64,000 bases of DNA from Arthrobacter sp. cf158 (GTDB taxonomy: Bacteria; Actinomycetota; Actinomycetes; Actinomycetales; Micrococcaceae): the NCBI RefSeq assembly GCF_900106835.1, contig NZ_FNNR01000003.1:134381-198380 (forward strand), written 5' to 3'. Each line of letters starts with the position of its first letter. The stretch's first letter is position 1. The notes beneath the pieces were generated by a model. That model was not told the origin of the DNA, made no database searches, and worked only from the letters and a program-made list of their open reading frames with translations. This document shows, piece after piece, positions 19,368 to 27,648 of the stretch. The position numbers and the translations under genes are program-made.

Positions 19368-20330
19368 TCAGGCATGGCCGTTGAAAGTGACCAGGCGTCG
19401 CGCAGAAGCTTCGTCCAGAATGAGGTCTGTTGCCAGGCCGGCGGCCAGTGCCCCCTGGAGCCCATTGATCTTTGAAGCACCTGATACGACGCAGATCCGG
19501 CGCCTGACCTGACGGAGTTGTTCGTGGCTGGGCCCGGTGGATCGCTCATTCAGCGTGATCCCGTCCGAAGATCCATCGCTGCGGAAGAAGACGGTTGCTA
19601 CATCGCCCACCACATCGTCGGCAGCCAGCACGGTGAGATCGTGTTCATCCAGGTAACCGCCGGCGTACACGTGGCTGGGGTAGTCCGAATCCACGGAGCC
19701 CACGCCAAAGATGGCGATGCTCATGCGGGCCTGTAAATCCAGGATGCGTTGCACGCTGCGCTCATTCCACATGGCCGTCTTGGTGGATGCGTGGTCAAAA
19801 AAGGCAGGAACGGGGAACTGTTCCACCCGTGCGCCGTAGGCACTGCCGAAGCGCCGCATGATGTCGCTGGCGTAGGTGATACCGGTAGTTTGCATGTTTC
19901 CCGCCCCGTTGAGCTGTACCACGATGCTGTCGTGGGTCACCTTCCGGGTCAGGTGACGGCTGACCGCGCTGAGCGTCGCGCCCCACGCCACGCCGATGAT
20001 GGCATTCGAATCCACCAGGGGGCCAATGGTTCGCGCGGCCTGCATGGCCACGCGGTCCAGGGTCTCTGCTTCGTTGAGGGTGTCCAGTACAGGGACAACG
20101 TGGACATCTACCCCGTACTGGCTCCGGATCTGGCTCTCCAACTCGGGACCGGTATCAAATGGGCTGCGAATCTGGACCTGCACCAGGCCGGTTTCCCGGG
20201 CAGAGGACAGCAGCCGGGACACGGTGGATCGGGACGTCCGCAACTCGCGGGCGATCGCATCCATGGTCAGGTCCTGCAGGTAATACATCTGTGCAGCCCG
20301 GAGCGCATCCGAGTGACGTGATCGTGCCAT
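19368..20330 (-). CDS. SorC-family (sugar-binding) transcriptional regulator
   Basis: The 320-residue protein begins with a helix-turn-helix (about 18-45, LTMDAIARELRTSRSTVSRL) followed by the SorC sugar-phosphate-binding domain (about 55-318), including VGSVDSDYPS near 203-212. Such regulators respond to phosphorylated sugars or polyols. It is transcribed divergently from glpD, glpF and glpK, and a palindrome lies between them, so control of glycerol use by glycerol-3-phosphate or dihydroxyacetone phosphate is likely but inferred. It may also lead the aldo/keto reductase, hydrolase and glycosyltransferase unit. Confidence 0.85.
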   Translation of the reverse strand: MARSRHSDALRAAQMYYLQDLTMDAIARELRTSRSTVSRLLSSARETGLVQVQIRSPFDTGPELESQIRSQYGVDVHVVPVLDTLNEAETLDRVAMQAARTIGPLVDSNAIIGVAWGATLSAVSRHLTRKVTHDSIVVQLNGAGNMQTTGITYASDIMRRFGSAYGARVEQFPVPAFFDHASTKTAMWNERSVQRILDLQARMSIAIFGVGSVDSDYPSHVYAGGYLDEHDLTVLAADDVVGDVATVFFRSDGSSDGITLNERSTGPSHEQLRQVRRRICVVSGASKINGLQGALAAGLATDLILDEASARRLVTFNGHA

Positions 20331-20343
20331 CTCATTTCCTTAC

Positions 20344-20357
20344 TGCACGTTTGTGCA
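20344..20357. promoter_or_regulatory. Palindromic operator candidate between the SorC regulator and glpD
   Basis: TGCAC-GTTT-GTGCA has perfect 5-bp arms. It is 13 bases upstream of the regulator start and six bases before the best glpD -35 hexamer (TTGACT, 20364-20369). This position suits autoregulation and control of glpD. Confidence 0.5.
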
Positions 20358-20363
20358 AATAGC

Positions 20364-20392
20364 TTGACTCCATTTTCCACCTTCGCAAGATT
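20364..20392 (+). promoter_or_regulatory. Candidate glpD promoter
   Basis: TTGACT at 20364-20369 is one base from the consensus -35. A 17-base spacer leads to AAGATT, a weak -10 with three consensus matches. GATTAG at 20389 is an alternative with a longer spacer. The transcript would begin near 20399, about 54 bases before glpD. Confidence 0.4.
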
Positions 20393-20452
20393 AGTGGTGA
20401 ACGGTGCAGCAGCGATTGGCGCGGCGCACGAACCAAGCCCAAGGGAGCAGTT

Positions 20453-22237
20453 TTGGGACACAACAGGATTTCCGGTACCTCACAGCACGCACAGCAGCGC
20501 GACTCCGTCGTTGCACTGCAGGAGCGGCCCACGGCAAAGGTACTCATCATCGGCGGTGGCATCAATGGTGTCGGAACGTTCCGCGACCTGGCTCTCCAGG
20601 GTGTGGACGTTGCACTTGTTGAGCGCGGTGACTACTGCCAGGGAGCCAGCGGCGCCTCGTCCCACATGATCCACGGCGGTATCCGCTACCTCGAGAACGG
20701 CGAGTTCCGCCTCGTCCAGGAATCCGTCGTTGAACGCAATCGACTCCTCCGCATTGCACCGCACTACGTCAAGCCGCTGCAAACAACCATCCCGATCTTT
20801 AGCACCTTCTCCGGCATCCTGTCCGCGCCCATGCGATTCCTAACCCACAAACAAGGCAAGCCCAAGGAACGTGGCGCGTTCCTCATCAAGGTGGGCCTGA
20901 GCATGTATGACTTCTTCTCCCGCGACGGTGGAAGCGTTCCCCGGCACCAGTTCCGTGGCCGGACCAAGGCCTTGGCGGAGCTTCCCAAGCTCCATTCGGG
21001 CATCAAGTACGCGGCAACCTACTTCGATGCCTCCGTCCATAACCCGGAGCGTTTGACCCTCGATGTCCTGCAGGATGGTGAGAAGGCCGGCCGTGGGGGA
21101 GGACTTCCGGGAGGCAGCGCCCGCGCCAGCAACTACGTATCGCTCGTCTCCATGGGATCGGACGGAGTCCGGCTCCGCGATGAGCTGACAGGCAAGGAAT
21201 TCGATTTCCAAGCCGACGTCATCGTCAACACCACGGGTGCGTGGGTGGACCTCACCAACCAAGCCATGGGCGCAGTCAGCAAGTTCATGGGCGGCACCAA
21301 GGGTTCCCACATCGTGCTGGACCATCCGGAACTCCTGGCAGCCTGTAACGGCCGGGAGATCTTCTTTGAGCACACCGATGGCCGCATCGTCCTGATCTAC
21401 CCCATGGGTGACCGTGTGCTGGTGGGTACAACGGACGTTGATGCGGATATGTCCGAAGACGCCGTGTGCACGGATGAAGAAATCGACTACTTCTTCGACC
21501 TGGTGGGCCACGTATTCCCCACCATCAAGGTGGAGCGCGAGCAGATCGTCTACAGCTTCGCCGGGGTCCGTCCCTTGCCCCGCCACGACGAAACCCAGCC
21601 TGGATTCGTCTCCCGCGACTACCGCATCGAACGCAGCGTCCGTACCGGCAGCGATGCCGTCACGACGCCGGGCGGCAAGGCCGCCGTCGTACTCAGCTTG
21701 GTGGGCGGTAAGTGGACCACGTTCCGTGCCTTGGCCGAACACATGACCAATGATGTCCTGCGCGAACTGGGCATGGACCGCAAAGTCTCGACGGCGAAGC
21801 TCGCCATCGGGGGTGGCGCCGGCTTCCCCTCCACTGAGCAGGGTGAGCAGGAATGGATCAAGAAGCACATGGGACCGGGCCTCGACGCTGACCGCGTAGC
21901 CGTCCTGCTGACGCGCTACGGAACACGCGCCGACGCGGTCATCGACTACTTGAACGCCGGGCACGACGCGCCGCTGCGTTCCACCCGCGAACTGAGTGTC
22001 CGGGAGCTGGCCTTCATGGCTGAGCACGAGCAGATCGGGCACCTGGTAGATGTCCTTATCCGCAGGACCTCGCTCGCATTCCGTGGCCTGGTCACCGGCG
22101 AATTGCTCAATGAGATCGCCGCAGCGCTGGCAGAGCCGCTCGGTTGGGACGCCGCTGCCCGCGAAGCGGAAATCCGCCACGCACAGGAAGTACTGCAAAG
22201 GTTCCACAAGGTTGACGTGCACAGTCTCGTAGCCTGA
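20453..22237 (+). CDS. glpD: Aerobic glycerol-3-phosphate dehydrogenase
   Basis: GlpD is a membrane-associated FAD enzyme that oxidises glycerol-3-phosphate to dihydroxyacetone phosphate and passes electrons to quinone. The 594-residue protein has the dinucleotide fold IIGGGINGVGTFRDLALQG from about 31, SSHMIHGGIRYL near 69-80, and the C-terminal GlpO-type domain. The TTG start is supported by AGGGAG (20442-20447) five bases upstream. It adds a roughly 28-residue polar tail before the FAD domain. It is the first of three glycerol genes. Confidence 0.94.
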   Translation: MGHNRISGTSQHAQQRDSVVALQERPTAKVLIIGGGINGVGTFRDLALQGVDVALVERGDYCQGASGASSHMIHGGIRYLENGEFRLVQESVVERNRLLRIAPHYVKPLQTTIPIFSTFSGILSAPMRFLTHKQGKPKERGAFLIKVGLSMYDFFSRDGGSVPRHQFRGRTKALAELPKLHSGIKYAATYFDASVHNPERLTLDVLQDGEKAGRGGGLPGGSARASNYVSLVSMGSDGVRLRDELTGKEFDFQADVIVNTTGAWVDLTNQAMGAVSKFMGGTKGSHIVLDHPELLAACNGREIFFEHTDGRIVLIYPMGDRVLVGTTDVDADMSEDAVCTDEEIDYFFDLVGHVFPTIKVEREQIVYSFAGVRPLPRHDETQPGFVSRDYRIERSVRTGSDAVTTPGGKAAVVLSLVGGKWTTFRALAEHMTNDVLRELGMDRKVSTAKLAIGGGAGFPSTEQGEQEWIKKHMGPGLDADRVAVLLTRYGTRADAVIDYLNAGHDAPLRSTRELSVRELAFMAEHEQIGHLVDVLIRRTSLAFRGLVTGELLNEIAAALAEPLGWDAAAREAEIRHAQEVLQRFHKVDVHSLVA

Positions 22238-22262
22238 CACCAAGCAGCGGAAAACAGCTTGA

Positions 22263-22287
22263 CCGTCCCGGCGTGCGGCAGGGACGG
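22263..22287 (+). repeat. First hairpin of the glpD-glpF spacer
   Basis: CCGTCCC and GGGACGG form a 7-bp stem around an 11-base loop, 25 bases after glpD. The same two 7-mers recur in the next hairpin, so the arms can be exchanged between the two structures. Confidence 0.5.
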
Positions 22288-22325
22288 AATGGGGTAGGTG
22301 GGCCCGATAGGGGGACCACCGCACC

Positions 22326-22356
22326 GGGACGGTTCCGGAGACAACGGAACCGTCCC
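22326..22356 (+). repeat. Second, stronger hairpin of the glpD-glpF spacer
   Basis: GGGACGGTTCCG pairs perfectly with CGGAACCGTCCC (12 bp) around a seven-base loop. There is no T-run. It ends 54 bases before glpF. It may be an attenuator, an RNA-stability element that sets the glpD to glpF ratio, or a terminator of the factor-assisted type. Confidence 0.55.
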
Positions 22357-22410
22357 AAACGGCCTCTTCACCCGCGAGGGGGCTGACAACAGAAAAATGA
22401 GGAGTCAAAG

Positions 22411-23163
22411 ATGTCTCTTGGAATTGTTTTCCTTTCCGAAGTATTCGGAACCATGATGCTGACCCTGCTGGGTTGTGGCGTCGTGGCAAACGTTGCGCTC
22501 AAAGGCACCAAGGGCAACAACGGTGGATTCTTGATGGTGACGTGGGGCTGGGGTATTGCGGTCTTCGCGGGCGTTTTCGTGGCCGCAAAGTCCGGTGCGC
22601 ACCTGAACCCGGCCGTCACCTTGGGCCTGCTGGTCAAGGGGAGCAAAGAATACGCCCCGGATGTTGCAGTCACTTTCGGCTCAACCCTGACGTACTTCGG
22701 CGGCGAACTGCTGGGCGCCTTCCTGGGCGCCGTTGTCTGCTGGCTCGCTTACAAGCAGCACTTCGATGAGGAACCCTTGGCAGCCAACAAGCTGGGTACT
22801 TTCTCCACAGGCCCGGCCATTCGGTCCACGCCGTGGAACCTCATCACGGAAATCATCGGCACGTTCGTCCTGGTGTTCGTCATCCTGACCTTCGGTGGAA
22901 CCCCCTCCGGCCTCGGTCCGCTGGCAGTTGCGTTGCTGGTTGTCGGTATCGGTGTATCCCTCGGTGGCCCCACGGGCTACGCCATCAACCCTGCACGTGA
23001 CCTTGGCCCGCGTATCGCGCATGCTGTCCTCCCCATCAAGGGCAAGGGCTCCAGCGACTGGGCCTACTCCTGGATCCCCGTCGTCGGACCCCTGGTTGGC
23101 GGTGCCCTCGCAGGCCTGGTGGCCATTTGGGTCCCGGACATCATGCCCGCACTCGCCGGCTAG
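22411..23163 (+). CDS. glpF: Glycerol uptake facilitator (aquaglyceroporin)
   Basis: The 250-residue membrane protein belongs to the MIP channel family, with six membrane helices and two half-helices. The two pore motifs are NPA at 66-68 (HLNPAVTLG) and NPA at 193-195, the latter followed by Arg and Asp. An Asp after the second motif is typical of glycerol-conducting members. GAGGAG lies six bases before the ATG. It stands between glpD and glpK, which supports glycerol as the substrate. Confidence 0.93.
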   Translation: MSLGIVFLSEVFGTMMLTLLGCGVVANVALKGTKGNNGGFLMVTWGWGIAVFAGVFVAAKSGAHLNPAVTLGLLVKGSKEYAPDVAVTFGSTLTYFGGELLGAFLGAVVCWLAYKQHFDEEPLAANKLGTFSTGPAIRSTPWNLITEIIGTFVLVFVILTFGGTPSGLGPLAVALLVVGIGVSLGGPTGYAINPARDLGPRIAHAVLPIKGKGSSDWAYSWIPVVGPLVGGALAGLVAIWVPDIMPALAG

Positions 23164-23243
23164 CCGTGCACGAAACACATCGCTAATCCGCACGCTGTAG
23201 ATAACCACCTGAGTAGATAACAACTTCAGACAAGGACGTCACC

Positions 23244-24758
23244 ATGAATCAATACGTCATCGCCATTGATCAGGGCACCACCAGCTCCCGCGCCATCGTG
23301 TTCGACCACTCGGGCAACATCGTGTCCACGGGTCAGATGGAACACGAGCAGATCTTCCCGCAGGCGGGCTGGGTTGAGCACAACCCCGCCGAAATCTGGA
23401 ACAACACCCGCGAGGTCATTGCCTCGGCCCTTTCCAAGGCGAACCTGACGCGGCACGACATCGCCGCCGTCGGCATCACCAACCAGCGCGAAACGGCTGT
23501 CGTCTGGGACAAGAACACCGGCGAGGCCGTCTACAACGCCATCGTCTGGCAGGACACCCGCACCCAGCCGATTGTCGATGAACTCGCCAAAGACGGAGGG
23601 CTCGAGCGCTTCAAACAGAAAGTCGGCCTGCCACTGGCTACCTACTTCTCGGGTACCAAGATCAAGTGGATCCTGGACAACGTCGAAGGAGCCCGTGAGC
23701 GTGCGGAAGCCGGCGATCTCTTGTTCGGCAACACCGACGCCTGGGTTCTGTGGAACCTGACCGGCGGTGTTGACGGGGGCGTACACGTCACCGATGTCAC
23801 CAACGCCTCGCGCACCCTTTTCATGGACCTGGAGACACTGCAGTGGGATCAGGAGATCCTGGACATCTTCGGTGTCCCGGCGTCCATGATGCCCACCATC
23901 AAGTCCTCCTCCGAGGTCTACGGCCAGGTTCACACCTCGCAGTTGCTCCGTGAAACTCCTGTAGCCGGCATCCTCGGCGACCAGCAGGCGGCTACGTTCG
24001 GCCAGGCTGCATTCCAGGCCGGCGAAGCCAAAAACACCTACGGCACGGGTTGCTTCCTGATCTTCAACACGGGCGAGGAGATCGTTCACTCCAAGAATGG
24101 CCTGCTCACCACGCTCGGCTACAAGCTGGGCGATGCCAAGCCGCACTACGCCCTTGAAGGCTCCATCGCCGTCACGGGCTCGTTGATCCAGTGGCTCCGC
24201 GACAACCTGGGCATGATCAGCTCCGCCCCGGAGGTCGAGGAACTGGCCGCAGCAGTGGAGGACAACGGTGGCGTGTACATCGTCCCCGCCTTCTCCGGCC
24301 TGTTCGCTCCGTACTGGCGGGCAGACGCACGTGGCGCGATCGTTGGCCTCACGCGGTTCGCCAACAAGGGACACATCGCCCGTGCAGCGCTGGAAGCCAC
24401 AGCCTTCCAGACCCGCGAGGTACTCGACGCCGTCAATGCCGACTCGGGCGTTCCGCTCACCGAGTTGAAGGTCGACGGCGGCATGGTTGCCAACGAGGCT
24501 CTCATGCAGTTCCAGGCCGACATTCTGGGCGTACCCGTAGTCCGCCCGAAGGTTGTTGAAACCACGGCCCTCGGTGCTGCCTATGCCGCGGGCCTGGCGG
24601 TCGGATTCTGGAAGGATCTCGGAGAACTGAGTGCCAACTGGAACGAGGACAAGCGCTGGGAACCGCAACTGCCGGCAGAGGAGCAGGAGCGCCAGTTGCG
24701 TCTCTGGAAGAAGGCAGTAACAAAGTCCATGGACTGGGTCGACGAGGACGTTAAGTAG
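23244..24758 (+). CDS. glpK: Glycerol kinase
   Basis: GlpK phosphorylates glycerol with ATP to glycerol-3-phosphate and traps it in the cell. The 504-residue protein shows the FGGY-kinase phosphate motif [14 protein letters not shown] near 8-21, [12 protein letters not shown] near 81-92, and the C-terminal adenosine motif [13 protein letters not shown] near 411. The gene is 80 bases after glpF. That gap holds two near-copies of GTAGATAAC (about 23198 and 23213). A long inverted repeat follows. Confidence 0.97.
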   Translation: MNQYVIAIDQGTTSSRAIVFDHSGNIVSTGQMEHEQIFPQAGWVEHNPAEIWNNTREVIASALSKANLTRHDIAAVGITNQRETAVVWDKNTGEAVYNAIVWQDTRTQPIVDELAKDGGLERFKQKVGLPLATYFSGTKIKWILDNVEGARERAEAGDLLFGNTDAWVLWNLTGGVDGGVHVTDVTNASRTLFMDLETLQWDQEILDIFGVPASMMPTIKSSSEVYGQVHTSQLLRETPVAGILGDQQAATFGQAAFQAGEAKNTYGTGCFLIFNTGEEIVHSKNGLLTTLGYKLGDAKPHYALEGSIAVTGSLIQWLRDNLGMISSAPEVEELAAAVEDNGGVYIVPAFSGLFAPYWRADARGAIVGLTRFANKGHIARAALEATAFQTREVLDAVNADSGVPLTELKVDGGMVANEALMQFQADILGVPVVRPKVVETTALGAAYAAGLAVGFWKDLGELSANWNEDKRWEPQLPAEEQERQLRLWKKAVTKSMDWVDEDVK

Positions 24759-24770
24759 CCATCTCCCGAC

Positions 24771-24845
24771 GTTGACGGCAGCCGCGCCTGCCCCGCCCGC
24801 TTCGCGGTGCCCACCACACCCGGGCGAGGCGCGGCTGCCGTCAAC
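24771..24845 (+). terminator. Long inverted repeat after glpK
   Basis: A 19-bp perfect stem (24771-24789 with 24827-24845) surrounds an inner 6-bp stem (CGCCCG at 24794-24799 with CGGGCG at 24821-24826). No T-run follows, as with many actinobacterial terminators. It starts 13 bases after the glpK stop and separates the glycerol operon from the leuS leader. Confidence 0.7.
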
Positions 24846-24899
24846 TCATCCATCAGTTCTGTAAGCCGCTCGATGCGACCTGGGAGTTTGATCGTGCGC

Positions 24900-24905
24900 T
24901 ATTGT
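24900..24905 (+). promoter_or_regulatory. -10-like element before the leuS leader peptide
   Basis: TATTGT ends exactly six bases before the leader ATG at 24912, so a normal start point would be the A of that ATG. No convincing -35 is seen. The same geometry occurs before the leuA leader. Confidence 0.45.
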
Positions 24906-24911
24906 AGATCT

Positions 24912-24938
24912 ATGCGTGCGATCCTTCTGCTTAGCTAG
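24912..24938 (+). CDS. Leucine leader peptide of leuS, eight residues
   Basis: The short frame encodes MRAILLLS and stops at TAG. Three successive leucine codons (CTT, CTG, CTT) and a preceding isoleucine codon sit just before a hairpin and an intrinsic terminator in front of leucyl-tRNA synthetase. This is the classical layout for attenuation by ribosome stalling when charged tRNA-Leu is scarce. There is no ribosome-binding site, and the -10-like element suggests leaderless translation. Its likeness to the leuA leader at 50108 makes chance unlikely. Confidence 0.65.
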   Translation: MRAILLLS

Positions 24939-24965
24939 CCGCCCGGCTTTCAACAGCCGTGCGGC
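24938..24965 (+). promoter_or_regulatory. Pause hairpin overlapping the leuS leader stop codon
   Basis: GCCGC (24938-24942) pairs with GCGGC (24961-24965). After a 2x2 internal loop, GGCT (24945-24948) pairs with AGCC (24955-24958) around TTCAAC. The 5' arm begins at the last base of the leader stop codon, so a ribosome stalled on the leucine codons would cover it. Confidence 0.45.
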
Positions 24966-24966
24966 C

Positions 24967-24991
24967 GCCCCTCCATTGTTGAGGGGCTTTT
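24967..24991 (+). terminator. Intrinsic attenuator in the leuS leader
   Basis: GCCCCTC pairs with GAGGGGC around a seven-base loop, followed by TTTT and a GT-rich stretch. It is one of few hairpins in this window with a real T-run, and it lies 70 bases before the leuS start. Together with the hairpin just upstream it forms an attenuation module. Confidence 0.7.
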
Positions 24992-25060
24992 GTGTGTCCG
25001 GGGCTTTCCGGGAATGCAGCAGGAGGCAAAACCGCCATCGAAGAACAGAAGAGGGCAGCA

Positions 25061-27589
25061 GTGAGCGTTAAGCCGGAGACAGAGACCGGAACAGCACAAC
25101 CAGCCGCAGCCGAAGCGCCAGAAGAAGGCGTCTACAGCTTCGCTGCGATGGAAGCCAAGTGGCCACAGGTGTGGGAAGACCTTAAAGTCTTCACGCCTGC
25201 CGACGACGGCTCGCGTGAACGCCGCTACGTGCTGGACATGTTCCCTTACCCTTCCGGCGATCTCCACATGGGGCACGCTGAAGCGTTTGCCATGGGCGAT
25301 GTCGTAGCGCGCTACCTGCGCCAGAAGGGCTTTGACGTCCTGCACCCCATCGGTTGGGACTCATTCGGACTGCCCGCGGAGAACGCCGCGATCAAGCGGA
25401 ACGCCCACCCCAGCGAGTGGACGTACGCCAACATCGACACCCAGGCTGCCTCGTTCAAGCGATACGCCATCTCTGCCGACTGGTCCCGCCGCATCCACAC
25501 CTCAGACCCCGAGTACTACCGGTGGACCCAGTGGCTGTTCAAGCGCTTCTACGAGCGTGGCCTGGCCTACCGCAAGGACTCGCCCGTTAACTGGTGCCCC
25601 AAGGACCTCACCGTCCTGGCGAACGAGCAGGTAGTCAACGGTGCTTGTGAGCGCTGTGGCACACCTGTCACCAAGAAGTCCCTGAACCAGTGGTACTTCA
25701 AGATCACCGATTACGCCGACCGTCTGCTCCAGGACATGGACCAGCTGCAGGGCCACTGGCCGGAGCGCGTTCTGGCCATGCAGCGCAACTGGATTGGTCG
25801 CTCCGAAGGCGCCCACGTACGGTTCGTCATCGAGGAGACCGGGGACCGGGCCGAACGCGAAGTCACCGTCTTCACCACGCGTCCGGACACCCTCTACGGT
25901 GCAACGTTCTTCGTTGTCGCTGCTGACGCGCACCTGGCCTTGGATCTGGTGACCCCGGAACAGCATGACGAACTCATGGCCTACCGGGAGAAGGTTAAAG
26001 CCCTCTCCGAAATCGAGCGGCAGTCCACCGAACGCGAGAAAACGGGTGTGTTCACCGGCCGCTATGCCATCAACCCGCTCAACGGCGAAAAGCTCCCGGT
26101 CTGGGCTGCTGACTATGTGCTCGCTGATTACGGAACCGGCGCCATTATGGCCGTCCCTGCCCACGATCAGCGCGACCTCGATTTCGCCAAGGCCTTTGAC
26201 CTCCCTGTCCGCGCGGTGTTGGAGACAGGTGACGAGGACCCCGCCGCGACGGGTGTAGCCACCGCCGGTGAAGGCACTCTGAAGAACTCCGGTGAGCTGG
26301 ACGGCCTGTCCAAGTCCGAAGCAATTCCGGCGGCCATCGAGATTCTGGAAAAGCTGGGAACCGGCGAAAAGTTCGTCAACTTCCGGTTGCGCGATTGGCT
26401 CCTGAGCCGTCAGCGTTTCTGGGGCACGCCGATCCCCATCATCCACTGCGGTGAATGCGGCGAAGTTCCTGTACCCGATGACCAGCTGCCCGTCAGGCTC
26501 CCGGACAATCTGCGGGGCGAAGCGTTGTCCCCTAAGGGCACTTCCCCTCTGGCCTCAGCCGTCGAGTGGGTCAACGTCGAATGCCCCAACTGCGGCCGTG
26601 CTGCGCAGCGCGATACAGACACCATGGACACCTTCGTGGATTCCTCCTGGTACTTCCTGCGCTTCGTGTCGCCCGACTTCACCGATGGCCCGTTCGATCC
26701 TGAAAAGATCAACAACTGGATGCCGGTGGGCCAGTATGTGGGCGGCGTAGAGCACGCTATCCTGCACCTGCTCTACGCACGTTTCTTCACCAAGGTCATC
26801 AAGGACATCGGCCTGATCGAAGCCAACGAGCCGTTCTCGGCGCTGCTCAACCAAGGGCAGGTGCTCAACGGTGGCAAGGCCATGAGCAAGTCCTTGGGCA
26901 ACGGTGTGGACCTCGGCGAGCAGCTGGACAAGTTCGGCGTGGACGCCGTCCGCCTCACCATGGTCTTCGCTTCGCCACCGGAGGATGACGTCGACTGGGC
27001 GGATGTTTCGCCGTCGGGTTCGGCCAAGTTCCTGGCCCGTGCCTGGCGTCTGGGCCAGGACGTCAGCAGCGAACCGGGCGTTGACCCGGCGAATGGCGAC
27101 CGGGTCCTGCGCACCGTGACCCACAAGACCATCGCCGATGCCGCGGATCTGTTGGACAACAACAAGTTCAACGTCGTGGTTGCCCGCCTGATGGAACTGG
27201 TCAATGCCACGCGTAAGACCATTGACTCGGGCGCCGGCGCCGCTGACCCGGCCGTGCGCGAGGCCGTGGAGGCTGTAGCGGTCATCCTGAGCCTCTTCGC
27301 TCCGTACACCGCAGAAGACCTTTGGAACACGTTGGGTCACCCAGCTTCAGTTGCGAATGCAGGCTGGCCGAAGCACGACGACGCACTGCTCGTGCAGGAC
27401 ACTGTCACCGCCGTCGTGCAGGTCCAAGGCAAGGTCCGCGACCGCCTGGAGGTTTCGCCGGACATCACTGAGGACGGCTTGCGTGAACTCGCCTTGGCCT
27501 CCGAAAATGTCCAGCGTGCGTTGGACGGCCGCGGCATCCGCACCGTGATCGTGCGGGCACCTAAACTGGTGAACATCGTCCCTGCCTAG
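25061..27589 (+). CDS. leuS: Leucyl-tRNA synthetase
   Basis: LeuS charges tRNA-Leu. The 842-residue class I enzyme has HMGH (the HIGH motif) at 69-72, the CP1 editing domain with TRPDTLYG near 273-280, two zinc-type cysteine pairs, and AMSKS (the KMSKS motif) at 607-611. The GTG at 25061 has AGAGGG five bases upstream. The frame is open to 24992, within the attenuator, and a stronger AGGAGG at 25021 lies before an in-frame ATC, so the start is less certain than the identity. It is expressed behind a leucine leader peptide. Confidence 0.96.
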   Translation: MSVKPETETGTAQPAAAEAPEEGVYSFAAMEAKWPQVWEDLKVFTPADDGSRERRYVLDMFPYPSGDLHMGHAEAFAMGDVVARYLRQKGFDVLHPIGWDSFGLPAENAAIKRNAHPSEWTYANIDTQAASFKRYAISADWSRRIHTSDPEYYRWTQWLFKRFYERGLAYRKDSPVNWCPKDLTVLANEQVVNGACERCGTPVTKKSLNQWYFKITDYADRLLQDMDQLQGHWPERVLAMQRNWIGRSEGAHVRFVIEETGDRAEREVTVFTTRPDTLYGATFFVVAADAHLALDLVTPEQHDELMAYREKVKALSEIERQSTEREKTGVFTGRYAINPLNGEKLPVWAADYVLADYGTGAIMAVPAHDQRDLDFAKAFDLPVRAVLETGDEDPAATGVATAGEGTLKNSGELDGLSKSEAIPAAIEILEKLGTGEKFVNFRLRDWLLSRQRFWGTPIPIIHCGECGEVPVPDDQLPVRLPDNLRGEALSPKGTSPLASAVEWVNVECPNCGRAAQRDTDTMDTFVDSSWYFLRFVSPDFTDGPFDPEKINNWMPVGQYVGGVEHAILHLLYARFFTKVIKDIGLIEANEPFSALLNQGQVLNGGKAMSKSLGNGVDLGEQLDKFGVDAVRLTMVFASPPEDDVDWADVSPSGSAKFLARAWRLGQDVSSEPGVDPANGDRVLRTVTHKTIADAADLLDNNKFNVVVARLMELVNATRKTIDSGAGAADPAVREAVEAVAVILSLFAPYTAEDLWNTLGHPASVANAGWPKHDDALLVQDTVTAVVQVQGKVRDRLEVSPDITEDGLRELALASENVQRALDGRGIRTVIVRAPKLVNIVPA

Positions 27590-27601
27590 CAGGGATGGTG
27601 C

Positions 27602-27626
27602 GGCCGCCGGCACTGTGCCGGCGGCC
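27602..27626 (+). terminator. GC-rich hairpin between leuS and the degV-like gene
   Basis: GGCCGCCGGCA pairs with TGCCGGCGGCC (11 bp) around a three-base loop, 12 bases after the leuS stop. It lacks a T-run. It may stop leuS transcripts or reduce readthrough into the DegV gene. Confidence 0.55.
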
Positions 27627-27648
27627 TGCCATCATCTTTGGAGGTTGC

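Noticed and set aside
20840..22489. 549-codon minus-strand frame across glpD
   Set aside because: Antisense shadow with no domain; glpD is certain.
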